Below are positions 1 to 7,284 of a stretch of DNA of 21,871 nt, piece after piece. Positions within the stretch are counted from its first letter, which is position 1. Every line of letters starts with the position of its first letter. Below the pieces are notes generated by a model. The model had not been told where the DNA came from. It saw nothing but the letters and a program-made list of their open reading frames with translations, and ran no database searches. The position numbers were made by a program, and so were the translations under genes. The DNA comes from a virus, in the IMG/VR virus record IMGVR_UViG_3300046004_002908, positions 1-21,871 of that record. One strand, 5' to 3'.

Positions 1-343
1 CGATTACTTCAAATCCATTCTTTTCAAGAAGATGCTCTTTCAGAACATCTCTATAAACCTGTTTCTCAAAATCTTCAACTGAATTTTGAAAATAAGGAGT
101 ATATTCTACATGAAATAATCCGTTTACTTCTACAGCTATTTTTCTTGAGAAATTCATCAGATCAACTCTCAAGCGAGTCTGAGGCAACAGGACCTCCTCT
201 CCAACCACATCATCCTTCCAATATTTTTTAAAGAATTGTTTTACATTAAACTGGAAAAAACTAAGACTATCGCCATTCCATTTTATTGCATATTTTTTCT
301 CAGATAATGGTCGGATATTATCCTTTGCCGTTATCCATTTCAT
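1..343 (-). CDS. PD-(D/E)XK nuclease-like protein, copy 2 (3' end beyond the window)
   Basis: The frame opens at the ATG at 343 and runs off the left edge, so only the first 114 residues are visible. The layout resembles a DUF559/Vsr-type PD-(D/E)XK nuclease core: a conserved DDVVGEE stretch (44-50), RVDL with Asp61, a strand with Glu72 (KIAVEV), His78, then a helix and a GFEV strand. It is clearly related to the 137-aa protein at 642-1055, sharing the FxVKxF, W-K-x-D-V-V, R-[VI]-D-L and K-I-A-[VI]-E-V segments in the same order. The canonical Lys of ExK is Val here, as often in DUF559 proteins, so catalysis is inferred only. It starts 7 bases after the stop of the 95-aa gene, in the same run as the recA-like gene, which suggests a role in DNA processing. 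Confidence 0.75.
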   Translation of the reverse strand, partial: MKWITAKDNIRPLSEKKYAIKWNGDSLSFFQFNVKQFFKKYWKDDVVGEEVLLPQTRLRVDLMNFSRKIAVEVNGLFHVEYTPYFQNSVEDFEKQVYRDVLKEHLLEKNGFEVI

Positions 344-350
344 TTAAAAA

Positions 351-638
351 TTATAGAGATAATTTTTGGATTTCCGCAATTATAAGACTACAAGCCTGTA
401 CTAGATTGTCTTGAACAGATTCACTAGGAGAAAAATTTTTAAATGGCCAAAGTTCTTTAGCTTCTTTAAAATTATTATCGCCAGAAGTTTGACCATGAGC
501 AAAACCAACAAGAGTTAAAGCAGCCAATAGAAGCTGACCATTTTTATATTGTAGATCATGATCTACAGTATAGCCTTTTTCGATCTGCTTTTCTCTTTGA
601 GCCTTAATCGAATCTAGTATTTCTTGAATGTCTTTCAT
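351..638 (-). CDS. Conserved small phage protein (95 aa), function unknown
   Basis: A 95-residue, mostly helical protein. The pattern of an N-terminal helix with R-E-K-Q-I-E-K-G-Y, then DHDLQYKNGQL, A-L, a WPF segment and a C-terminal helix ending LIIAEIQKL matches a small protein family I know from many phages and prophages, usually seen as R-x-x-Q-I-x-x-E-G-W-T-x-E-H-D-D-Q, WPW and LxxAxALIxAEIxRL. I know of no established biochemical role. No signal peptide or membrane segment is seen. It sits between the two related nuclease-like genes, 3 bases after one and 7 before the other, so it is probably co-transcribed with the recA-like gene. Confidence 0.75.
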   Translation of the reverse strand: MKDIQEILDSIKAQREKQIEKGYTVDHDLQYKNGQLLLAALTLVGFAHGQTSGDNNFKEAKELWPFKNFSPSESVQDNLVQACSLIIAEIQKLSL

Positions 639-641
639 ATT

Positions 642-1055
642 TTATAAAGATATATTGTATTGCTTTAGAAAAAAATCAAATGATAAATTATCAATGTTCT
701 CATTAAAAAGTTCTACTAATGTAATATTATTTCTAATGCACCATTCTCTTTTGATATCGTCACTTTTAACTTTGTTTAAGAAATTTTGTCGATTCTTATG
801 CAACCATGGATTAAAATTTACATGGTATTCGTCGGGACTAACTTCTATAGCTATTTTTTTAGAGAAATTGAAAAGATCAATTCTGAATTTGCTGCCCGGA
901 ATAACAAACTCTTCTTTGACTACATCATTTTTCCAGAATGGGTAAAGGAAATTTTTTACTTTAAACTGGGGAATAGAAATTTTCTTATCCCAATCTATAC
1001 AAGATTTAGCAACAACATTTACTTTTGTATTGCCTCTTAATTTCGTTAATTCCAT
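642..1055 (-). CDS. PD-(D/E)XK nuclease-like protein, copy 1
   Basis: A complete 137-aa protein. The segments fit a small PD-(D/E)XK or DUF559/Vsr-like fold: NDVVKEE (43-49), RIDL with Asp60, KKIAIEV with Glu71, His78, then a helix rich in Lys/Asp and a strand ITLVEL (111-116). The usual ExK lysine is not present (E-V-S), so a metal-dependent nuclease activity is inference from the fold pattern. Its ATG overlaps the stop codon of the recA-like gene by one base (TAATG), which suggests translational coupling. A DNA-processing role beside the recombinase, such as resolvase- or repair-type nicking, is plausible. The tandem paralogue at the left edge of the window shares the whole core. Confidence 0.75.
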   Translation of the reverse strand: MELTKLRGNTKVNVVAKSCIDWDKKISIPQFKVKNFLYPFWKNDVVKEEFVIPGSKFRIDLFNFSKKIAIEVSPDEYHVNFNPWLHKNRQNFLNKVKSDDIKREWCIRNNITLVELFNENIDNLSFDFFLKQYNISL

Positions 1056-2194
1056 TAAGCTATAATCTCATTAACCTTTCTAAGAAGCCATTCGAAAACA
1101 TTTCGATTGCTTTCTATATAATCATAAAGAGAAGACATTCCTTGATGCTGTATTTGTATTTCTACCCCATCATCTTTAGCCATTGAAACAATACTTTCAG
1201 AAAAAGAATACCAAGCTCCTTTTTTGGTAACGAGTTCAAAGGATATAATCATATCCACTACTTCTTTCTCAACCCAAATAGCACAACCACTTCTTCCCTT
1301 TTTAATAGGGATTTTTACTTTAGATCCGGTTACATCTGTAGATGACTTTTTGATTTCAATAGTAGCATAAACTCCAAGAACTTTATTCTTTACAGGATCT
1401 GGTTTCTCATTAGGTTTTTCAAGAATGTAATCTCCACCATAACGAGGCTGATAGGAAAGGGTAATATCACTTTGGTGATTGATTGCTGATCCTCCTGCCC
1501 CATCACTTTGCCTTGGAGGAGTCTTACTATAAGGATCGAGTTTGATCTCAGCTGTGTACTGACTTGTAATCAAAAACAAAGCATCAAAGTGAACTACCTT
1601 CAAAGCCAATCTTTTAAATAAAATTTTTGTAAGAAGAGGAACCCCAGCTACTTTAACATTCTCATCTCCATTCCATAGATTCTTCTCTTTATCTGATTTA
1701 AGGATCACACCATCTAGAGAGTCAAGAATAATACATAGTTTCTCTCCTGCCTCATGCATTTTAGGTAGAATGCTTTCAATTAAAGATGCTATAGTTTCAA
1801 AAACATTACAACTAAAAACAAAAACAGTACCGTATTCCCAATTACTTGGATCAGTAACAAATTTCATTCCTGTTCTTTTCTGCATTTCAGGGGTTAAGCG
1901 AGCTTCAGCTTTAATAAAAATGGTTTTAGATTTTTCAATCTTATCCATATAATTTTGAGAGAAAACAAAACATTGTGAAGTTTTACCTAACTCACTCCCC
2001 TTACCACAAACTCTGACAAAGGAGCCAGAGCGCACCTTAATTAAGGTATCTAGGCCTAAAGATCCAGAAGAAATCGTTACCTCCTCAGGTTGAAGGTAAT
2101 TAAAATGATTTTCCTCATTGTTCTTCAAAAATGAATTAAGCATATCTTTTGAATCTGCTTCATTTGAGGAGTCTTCTTTCTTTTTAGATGCCAT
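1055..2194 (-). CDS. RecA/UvsX-like recombinase
   Basis: A 379-aa RecA-family ATPase that would form filaments on single-stranded DNA and drive strand exchange in phage recombination and repair. The N-terminal ~35 residues are charged. The core begins with SGSLGLDTLI (43-52), as in RecA. The P-loop is G64-K-G-S-E-L-G70-K71-T72, followed by FIKAEARL with the catalytic-type Glu97, a Walker B strand CIILDSLDG (154-162), and an L2-like GAGGSAINHQSD stretch (232-243) matching the GGxAxxxxAD region. The P-loop is odd: the Gly expected four residues before G70 is Lys65, with Gly at 64 and 66. T4 UvsX also departs from the consensus here. The A/T-only stretch before the ATG has no ribosome binding site. 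The stop overlaps the downstream nuclease-like gene. Confidence 0.92.
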   Translation of the reverse strand: MASKKKEDSSNEADSKDMLNSFLKNNEENHFNYLQPEEVTISSGSLGLDTLIKVRSGSFVRVCGKGSELGKTSQCFVFSQNYMDKIEKSKTIFIKAEARLTPEMQKRTGMKFVTDPSNWEYGTVFVFSCNVFETIASLIESILPKMHEAGEKLCIILDSLDGVILKSDKEKNLWNGDENVKVAGVPLLTKILFKRLALKVVHFDALFLITSQYTAEIKLDPYSKTPPRQSDGAGGSAINHQSDITLSYQPRYGGDYILEKPNEKPDPVKNKVLGVYATIEIKKSSTDVTGSKVKIPIKKGRSGCAIWVEKEVVDMIISFELVTKKGAWYSFSESIVSMAKDDGVEIQIQHQGMSSLYDYIESNRNVFEWLLRKVNEIIA

Positions 2195-2209
2195 ATTATT
2201 ATAATTTTT

Positions 2210-2401
2210 CTATTCTACTTGCTCTAATCCCTGAGTTTTCGAAGAATACAACTCGCAAGAGTTACAAACTTCATCTGTTAGACCGTGGATTCCACGTTCT
2301 AAACAATAATAACCAACAGATCTTTTGGATGAGCAGCATGAAGGGCCATACTCTGCAACTGTATCTGATCTGAATTTACATGTTTCCATTTTATTTTCCA
2401 T
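2210..2401 (-). CDS. Cysteine-rich small protein, possible zinc binder
   Basis: A 63-aa protein with six cysteines, at residues 8, 22, 23, 33, 46 and 49, ending in a C-x2-C pair. This spacing could bind a metal ion, but I recognise no named family. There is no signal peptide or membrane segment. A second ATG at 2389 would give a 59-aa version that keeps every cysteine. It lies between a strong terminator upstream (2421-2454) and the recA-like gene 15 bases downstream, so it is the first gene of the recombination unit. I found no convincing promoter in the short space after the terminator. Confidence 0.6.
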   Translation of the reverse strand: MENKMETCKFRSDTVAEYGPSCCSSKRSVGYYCLERGIHGLTDEVCNSCELYSSKTQGLEQVE

Positions 2402-2420
2402 AGATAAAAGAATACACTTT

Positions 2421-2454
2421 AAAAAATAATCCCGCGCCTAATTAAAGGCGCGGG
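2421..2454 (-). terminator. Rho-independent terminator with a GC-rich stem
   Basis: A perfect 9-bp stem, cccgcgcct (2431-2439) with aggcgcggg (2446-2454), encloses a 6-base loop. Read on the minus strand it is followed at once by ATTATTTTTT (2430-2421), a classic intrinsic terminator tail; the plus strand has no T run after the stem. It closes the metabolic unit just after the 76-aa gene. Confidence 0.9.
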
Positions 2455-2469
2455 AGAAACATCAATCTA

Positions 2470-2700
2470 CTAAACAATAGATGTTTTTGCAACTTTCAGA
2501 ACTTCTCCATTATTAACATTTATGAATGTAACATAATTATTAGAGATGCTCAAGATCTTTGCGCAGAACTTTTGTTGCCCTTTCTTTGATCGAGTATGAA
2601 GAGTTATAAATCGACCTCGATGATTTGCGTAAGGATGGTCCGCAGGAGTTTGAGCTTCGATCTTTACTTTTTCAGTTTTTATTTTATTTTGCTTATTCAT
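2470..2700 (-). CDS. Small basic protein, unknown function
   Basis: A 76-aa Lys-rich protein from the ATG at 2700. A TTG at 2718 would add six residues but lengthens the overlap with the preceding gene from 8 to 26 bases, so I prefer the ATG. The first 20 residues are basic and probably disordered. The rest (about 29-76) alternates like a small beta-barrel: GRFITLHT, QKFCAKILSIS, YVTFINVNNGEVLKVAKTSI. This resembles small SH3- or OB-like folds, but I cannot assign a family. It is the last gene before the terminator at 2421-2454. Confidence 0.6.
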   Translation of the reverse strand: MNKQNKIKTEKVKIEAQTPADHPYANHRGRFITLHTRSKKGQQKFCAKILSISNNYVTFINVNNGEVLKVAKTSIV

Positions 2701-2866
2701 ATAGAGATATTGTGTCAAACAAACATATTTTTGTATGCTTTATAATTAAAGCTTTTAGTCTATCTGACTGCTCTTTTGTTAAGAGCTCTTCTTTAGTGTA
2801 ATCTATTATAGATTGCAATGCAATTTCATTTGCGATTGCTTTCACATCTGACTCTAGCACATTCAT
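2693..2866 (-). CDS. Small helical protein, unknown function
   Basis: A 57-aa protein from the ATG at 2866; a TTG at 2878 would add four residues. It is predicted to be mostly helical (SDVKAIANEIALQSIIDY, KEELLTKEQSDRLKALIIKH) and slightly acidic at the N-terminus, with no recognisable motif. It lies 21 bases after thyX and overlaps the next small gene by 8 bases. That tight packing is the main support for it being real. Confidence 0.5.
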   Translation of the reverse strand: MNVLESDVKAIANEIALQSIIDYTKEELLTKEQSDRLKALIIKHTKICLFDTISLYE

Positions 2867-2887
2867 ATTATTTGTCAATTAAAATTT

Positions 2888-3523
2888 TTAAAGATTGAAA
2901 GATTTTAGAGAAAATTCAAAGGGATTACCTTCGATACTCTTTACTAAGTTTAACATTTTAAGAGCTATGATTCGAGTTTCTTCTTGAGTGTCAGGCTTTA
3001 GTCTTAAATTCCAAAAATTAAGAAAAGAAAGTAACGATCCTGTCCAGATAAATTGAGTTTCTAGACACAAAGGTAAAATTGCTCTAGCTTGTTCCTTAGC
3101 AACTCCGGCCTCACAAAGTTCCTTATAAAGTAAAGAGGATTGCTTGACAAAGTTAGAAATTTTTTCTAATAATTCTGGGTTATCAATTTCACCTTCACTG
3201 CCCTGTTTAGATGACTTAGACTGTTTTCTCAGTTTCTCTATTGTAAAATAATTATCACTGAAATCAACATATCTACCACTTATACTATTTGCAGACATTC
3301 CAACCTGATGTTTGAAAAGCTGTCTCTCTACAAAAATAGGACACTCTATTCTAAATTGTAATTGAGGATGTCTGAAAGGAGCGACATGTTTATGTTCAAC
3401 AAGAAAATTTATTAGTTTTCCATCTTTTTCATCAAAGACATTTTTATATTTTCCATAGCTAACTCTAGCAGCATTGGCGATCATTAGGTCGTTTCCAAAA
3501 TAATTTAATAATTCAGCTTTCAT
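2888..3523 (-). CDS. thyX: Flavin-dependent thymidylate synthase
   Basis: ThyX converts dUMP to dTMP using methylenetetrahydrofolate, with FAD and NADPH for reduction. The 211-aa length is normal for the family. The signature is present in variant form: the usual RHRxxSxNxxSxRY is K71-H72-Q73 followed by VGMSANSISGRY (74-85), with His72, Ser, Asn and the SGRY end kept. The later motifs ARAILP (147-152), L-R-L (173-175) and TQEETR (179-184) match the substrate-binding C-terminal half. Its start overlaps the end of the nuclease gene by 11 bases. With nrdA, nrdB and the MazG-like gene it forms a dNTP-supply set. The Arg-to-Lys and Arg-to-Gln changes in the signature may be a phage subgroup trait. 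Confidence 0.93.
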   Translation of the reverse strand: MKAELLNYFGNDLMIANAARVSYGKYKNVFDEKDGKLINFLVEHKHVAPFRHPQLQFRIECPIFVERQLFKHQVGMSANSISGRYVDFSDNYFTIEKLRKQSKSSKQGSEGEIDNPELLEKISNFVKQSSLLYKELCEAGVAKEQARAILPLCLETQFIWTGSLLSFLNFWNLRLKPDTQEETRIIALKMLNLVKSIEGNPFEFSLKSFNL

Positions 3524-3950
3524 TTTGTAAATTTATTTTTTTTCTGTTTTCTATATGAGATAAGATTATATCTTCTTTTGATTTTCCAAAATATTCGACT
3601 CCATGGAAGTTTTTAATTATTTCTACATTAAGACATTTGTTTGCAGAGGTATCAAAAACATAAGCTAATATCCTACCAAATTTTTCTTTACCTTCTAATG
3701 ACACATTATGTATATGAGTCTTAATCACAACTTCATTTTTATTATTTTTAAAAAATGTTTCTGCAAATTTTTTACTTAACTCTCCGAACTTCTTTTCTTC
3801 GGAATCTTTAGTTTTTATCTCAGGGGTATCTACCCCCATTAATCTTATAAATTTCTCCTTTAAGGAAAAACCGAATCCAAGATCAATGTCAGCTAAAAAA
3901 GTATCTCCATCATAGACTCTTAAGACTTTAGCTTTATATTCGTAAGGCAT
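3513..3950 (-). CDS. Staphylococcal-nuclease-type (thermonuclease) protein
   Basis: A 145-aa SNase-fold protein, expected to cut DNA or RNA phosphodiester bonds with calcium. The whole active site can be read by comparison with S. aureus nuclease: YDGDT with Asp14/Asp16, Arg36 in FIRLMGV, Asp41 and Glu44 in DTPE, and Arg93 in KFGRILAYVF. The length equals the bare catalytic domain. I see no convincing signal peptide, so it probably acts inside the cell, in contrast to the secreted staphylococcal enzyme. It starts directly after the MazG-like stop codon (3951) and overlaps thyX by 11 bases. A role in host nucleic-acid degradation or phage DNA repair is inference. Confidence 0.9.
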   Translation of the reverse strand: MPYEYKAKVLRVYDGDTFLADIDLGFGFSLKEKFIRLMGVDTPEIKTKDSEEKKFGELSKKFAETFFKNNKNEVVIKTHIHNVSLEGKEKFGRILAYVFDTSANKCLNVEIIKNFHGVEYFGKSKEDIILSHIENRKKINLQNES

Positions 3951-4406
3951 TTAATTATTTTTTTTTATTTGACTTTCTAAAATAGGAGAAAGATTAGCAG
4001 GACTGTAATTTGGACCCTTTTGCCATTTACCATCCTCTCTACGAAATCCATTTGTAATTTTGGAATCATTAGATCTGCACACTTCATTCTCAAATGGCTC
4101 AATGTCAAGTCCATAAGAACATGCCGCTCCTATAGAAACATAGTTAATATCGGCTAGAGCATCAGCCACTTCTATTAAATTGACTTCTCCTTCTATATCG
4201 TAATTAAAATCATCAATACTTATAGATTCTTCTTTATCTGACAAAGAAACTTTAACACCGCTTGCTTCAGCTAGTTCCAAAACTTCTTCTAAAAGAAGAC
4301 TTATCCTTAGAACTCTAGTTAAATTGTCAGGTATAGAAGGAGAATCTGGGCAGTTTTGCCCAATAGCTTTCATAAAATTTAATACGCTTTTTTGGAAATT
4401 CGTCAT
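3951..4406 (-). CDS. MazG-type nucleoside triphosphate pyrophosphohydrolase
   Basis: A 151-aa all-alpha NTP pyrophosphohydrolase, expected to cleave (d)NTPs to monophosphates. The metal-binding pattern is clear: LLLEEVLELAEA with Glu40, Glu41 and Glu44, then EVADALAD with Glu79, Asp82 and Asp86. The C-terminal part, R-S-N-x-S-K, then R-E-D-G-K-x-x-K-G-P-N-Y, is typical of a phage subgroup of this superfamily. It has its own promoter candidate at 4417-4444 overlapping the gmd stop codon, so it can head a transcript with the nuclease and thyX genes. It may limit noncanonical or excess nucleotides while the reductase and ThyX raise the supply. Confidence 0.88.
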   Translation of the reverse strand: MTNFQKSVLNFMKAIGQNCPDSPSIPDNLTRVLRISLLLEEVLELAEASGVKVSLSDKEESISIDDFNYDIEGEVNLIEVADALADINYVSIGAACSYGLDIEPFENEVCRSNDSKITNGFRREDGKWQKGPNYSPANLSPILESQIKKNN

Positions 4407-4416
4407 AACAACGAAA

Positions 4417-4444
4417 ATACTATAACATATTTTAAAAAAGTCAA
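4417..4444 (-). promoter_or_regulatory. Promoter candidate for the mazG-like/nuclease/thyX unit
   Basis: On the minus strand TTGACT (4444-4439) is followed after 16 bases by TAGTAT (4422-4417), 10 bases before the ATG. The first 11 bases, TTGACTTTTTA, recur at the nrdA promoter with the same 16-base spacing to a -10-like box. A Bacteroidota-type box (TATTTTCG) also lies close by, so the exact -10 is uncertain. Confidence 0.55.
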
Positions 4445-5613
4445 GCTTTTTCTACTGATAGCTTTTCGATGTCAGACTTTAACATTTTATTCACAAGCTG
4501 ATCAAAGTTACATTTTGGAAACCAACCCAAATCTTTTCTAGCTAATGAGCTGTCTCCTAATAAAGTTTCTACTTCAGCTGGTCTATAAAACTTTTTATTG
4601 ATAATTACTAAAGTTTTTTTAATGCCATTTATACAAGCTACTAATTTTTCATCTTCAGGATTATTTGTTTCATTTTCCCATGAGCAATCTAATTTAATAT
4701 AATTGAAAGATTTTTCTACAAACTCTCTAATAGAATGTGTTTCATTAGAAGAGAAAACATATTCATTGGGAATACCTGAATAATCTTTATTATAAATATC
4801 TTGATTTAACATTCTCCATACCCCATCCATGAAATCTTCAGCATCGCTCCAGTCTCTTTTGGCATCTATATTTCCTAATTCTAAAGGAGAAAAGTCTAAA
4901 GAGTTATCTATACAATATTTTATAGAAGAAACTTTTTTAGATATTTTTCTAGTGACAAATTCTTCACCTCTTCTCGTTCCTTCATGATTAAATAGCCAGC
5001 CTTGAATAGCATAAAGATTATAAGATTCTCTATAAACTTTTACAAGCTGTCTAGAAGCTGCCTTACTTGCTCCGTAAGGACTTCTAGGGCGTAAGGGATG
5101 AACCTCATCTTGAGGAAAATATAAAACATTACCGAATTCTTCAGAAGATCCAGCTTGATATAAACGACAAGTAGGTTTATATAATCTGATAGCTTCCAAT
5201 ATATCAAGAACAGCTGTAGAATTAGTCTGCCATGTTTGCCTAGCAAAATCCCAACTACTAGCAACAAAACTTTGAGCAGCAAAATTGATAAAATAATCAG
5301 GAAGTAGTTTTTCTACAATCCTAGAAATAGCATGAGGATCAGTCAAATCAAAATTAATGAGATGAAATCTATCTGATTTTACATGTTTAATATTTTCATG
5401 ATTATAAACACTTAATCTTCTCACTCCTCCAAAAATTAAAAAATCTGTATTGTCAAGTAAATAGTCAACCATATGACTTCCATCTTGACCAGTAACGCCT
5501 GTTATTATTACACAGGGCTTACCATTGCGTATATTAACAGCTTCATCTATATTTAATATATTAGATGTGTCTATCTTTTTGCCATAATAAGTTTCTTGTA
5601 AATTCTCACTCAT
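4441..5613 (-). CDS. gmd: GDP-mannose 4,6-dehydratase
   Basis: Converts GDP-mannose to GDP-4-keto-6-deoxymannose, the precursor of GDP-fucose, GDP-rhamnose and related sugars. It is an extended short-chain dehydrogenase: NAD(P)-binding GVTGQDG (39-45), a serine/glutamate catalytic segment SSEEFG (156-161), and Y180-x3-K184. GMD-specific blocks follow: LFNHEGTRRGEEFVTRK (207-223), LGN-DAKRDW and F/Y-RPAEVETLLGD near the C-terminus. I start it at the ATG at 5613 (390 aa); a TTG at 5637 would overlap nrdA. About 33 residues precede the Rossmann fold, more than the few usual in bacterial GMD. The gene lies 11 bases after nrdA and probably acts with the glycosyltransferase at 9273-10346. Confidence 0.93.
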   Translation of the reverse strand: MSENLQETYYGKKIDTSNILNIDEAVNIRNGKPCVIITGVTGQDGSHMVDYLLDNTDFLIFGGVRRLSVYNHENIKHVKSDRFHLINFDLTDPHAISRIVEKLLPDYFINFAAQSFVASSWDFARQTWQTNSTAVLDILEAIRLYKPTCRLYQAGSSEEFGNVLYFPQDEVHPLRPRSPYGASKAASRQLVKVYRESYNLYAIQGWLFNHEGTRRGEEFVTRKISKKVSSIKYCIDNSLDFSPLELGNIDAKRDWSDAEDFMDGVWRMLNQDIYNKDYSGIPNEYVFSSNETHSIREFVEKSFNYIKLDCSWENETNNPEDEKLVACINGIKKTLVIINKKFYRPAEVETLLGDSSLARKDLGWFPKCNFDQLVNKMLKSDIEKLSVEKA

Positions 5614-5624
5614 TTTAATAAATT

Positions 5625-7274
5625 TTAAGATTCGCAACTAGTACAGGTCATTAGATTCCTAGACAATTCCTGAGCAGGATTAGCTGATCTTTGGTAATAC
5701 AATGTTTTAATTCCCATCTTCCAAGCTTCGATTAGTAAGTCACTTACTTCTTTCGGCTTTATATCTGGAGGAATCATAATATTCAAGCTCTGACTTTGAT
5801 CAATAAATTTTTGTCTTTGAGCAGCTTGAATAATAATTTCTTTTTGACTGATTTCTCCAAAAGTTTTGAATACATCTTTTTCATCAGAAGAAAGAAAATC
5901 TAAATGTTGAACTGATCCACCTCTAATCAAAATGGATTTCCAAACTTCATCTGTATCATTCTTATACTTCTTTAGAACTTCTTTGAGGAATGGATTCTTG
6001 AAAGTGAAAGATCCCTTAGCGAGTTTCTTTACAAAGTAATTACTATTTAAAGGTTCTATACTCGGAGATACTTGCCCCAAAATGAATGATGAAGAAGTGG
6101 TAGGAGCAACAGCAATTGTTGTTACGTTTCTTCTCCCATAACCCTTGAGGAGTTCTGGCTCTCCGAATAAATCTGCGAGCTTTTTAGAAGCTTCATCTGC
6201 TCTCTTTCTGATAGTATCCCATATATGAGAATTAAGCATCTTAGCCTCTAAAGATTCAAAAGCAATCATTTGTGATTGTAGAAAAGAGTGCCATCCCAAA
6301 ACTCCCATTCCTAAAGCTCTTTGATTTTTCGCAAATTCATGAGGAGCTTCCATAAATTTCATTCCTTGAGTTTTCTCAACAAACTCTTGATTTACAGTAT
6401 CAAGGAAATAGATTAATGTCTCAATAGCATCAGTATTTCTAATCTCATCCCAATAAAGAAGATTCAAAGAAGATAAAACGCAAACAAAACTTTCATTACT
6501 GTTCGATTGAAGAGTTATTTCTGAACAAAGATTGCTTGAATTTATTTTGTATCCTTTATCTTTGTAAACTTGAGGAGCATTATTATTTACAGTATCAGTA
6601 AAGAAAATATATGGATACCCTGTTTCGAATCTTTTCTTTATAATCTTACCCCATATTCCTCTCTTATCTTTGTCCCCCTCTATCATCTTATTCATCCAGT
6701 CGTCTGTTATTGTTACACCAATGCTCATATTCTGAATAGCATGACCTTCAGAACGAATCATAAGGAACTCTTCAATATCTGGATGTTCGACGGGAAGATA
6801 GGCTGCAAAGCTACCTCTACGAGCCGATCCCTGACTAACTACATCTGAAACTTTATCAAAAAGCTCCATAAAATGTGCAGCTCCACTGGATTCTCCCCCA
6901 GAACTTATTTTAGAACCTCTTTTGCGAAGGTCTCCAAAATAACCTGAAGTACCTCCTCCCATTTTAGACATGATACCTACTTCGCCGACCTTCCAAAGAA
7001 TATCGGTCATTGTATCATCCATATGGGAATTGAAACAAGAAACAGGAAGACCTCTCTTATTCCCATAGTTAATCCACACTGGTGTACTTAAACTATAATA
7101 TCCAAGAGAAGTGTACTTTTCAAACTTATCAGCAAACCCTTCAATGCCTAGAATATTCTCTGCATTTTTAGCTATTTCTTTTACCCTCTCCTCTGGAGAT
7201 ACACCTTCTTCTAAATAGCCTCTCTCTAAAAAGAGACGGCTGTGGCTATTTAGCCATTTATAAGCTTTTTCCAT
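5625..7274 (-). CDS. nrdA: Ribonucleoside-diphosphate reductase, large (alpha) subunit
   Basis: Catalytic subunit of class I ribonucleotide reductase, reducing ribonucleoside diphosphates to deoxy forms. All key residues are present: the redox pair Cys80 (LPVSCF) and Cys265 (SFVCVLSS), the radical cysteine and neighbours in N248-L-C250-S-E252, the radical-transfer tyrosines Y526-Y527 (LYYQRS), and the C-terminal shuttle C544-T-S-C547. At 549 aa it lacks the N-terminal ATP-cone. It begins directly with YKWLNSHSRLFLERGYLEEG, a form I know from Bacteroidota enzymes, so it is not truncated. No ATP-cone means no dATP shut-off through that domain. It follows nrdB after a 50-base gap that carries its own promoter. 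Confidence 0.96.
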   Translation of the reverse strand: MEKAYKWLNSHSRLFLERGYLEEGVSPEERVKEIAKNAENILGIEGFADKFEKYTSLGYYSLSTPVWINYGNKRGLPVSCFNSHMDDTMTDILWKVGEVGIMSKMGGGTSGYFGDLRKRGSKISSGGESSGAAHFMELFDKVSDVVSQGSARRGSFAAYLPVEHPDIEEFLMIRSEGHAIQNMSIGVTITDDWMNKMIEGDKDKRGIWGKIIKKRFETGYPYIFFTDTVNNNAPQVYKDKGYKINSSNLCSEITLQSNSNESFVCVLSSLNLLYWDEIRNTDAIETLIYFLDTVNQEFVEKTQGMKFMEAPHEFAKNQRALGMGVLGWHSFLQSQMIAFESLEAKMLNSHIWDTIRKRADEASKKLADLFGEPELLKGYGRRNVTTIAVAPTTSSSFILGQVSPSIEPLNSNYFVKKLAKGSFTFKNPFLKEVLKKYKNDTDEVWKSILIRGGSVQHLDFLSSDEKDVFKTFGEISQKEIIIQAAQRQKFIDQSQSLNIMIPPDIKPKEVSDLLIEAWKMGIKTLYYQRSANPAQELSRNLMTCTSCES

Positions 7275-7284
7275 AATCTAAAAC

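Noticed and set aside
628-1040. Plus-strand open frames opposite the first nuclease-like gene, and similar ones elsewhere (for example 6570-6848, 13714-14187, 20165-20479)
   Set aside because: They lie antisense to genes with clear motifs or tight operon spacing, have no family-like features, and no plus-strand neighbours support them.
2701-2878. TTGACA boxes at 2713-2718 and 2873-2878 as -35 elements
   Set aside because: They lie 12-18 bases before the ATG codons, leaving no room for a -10 box and transcript start before translation begins; they are in-frame codons of the upstream extension.
5040-5282. An 80-residue minus-strand frame inside gmd
   Set aside because: It is an alternate frame within the well-supported dehydratase, with low-complexity Leu-rich translation.
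5614-5637. TTG start for gmd at 5637, and TTG starts at 2718, 2878 and 14054
   Set aside because: In each case an ATG a few codons later gives less overlap with the preceding gene and keeps every domain.
5625-7274. NrdA as a truncated gene, because it is shorter than E. coli NrdA
   Set aside because: All catalytic residues and the C-terminal CxxC are present and the short N-terminus matches Bacteroidota enzymes.
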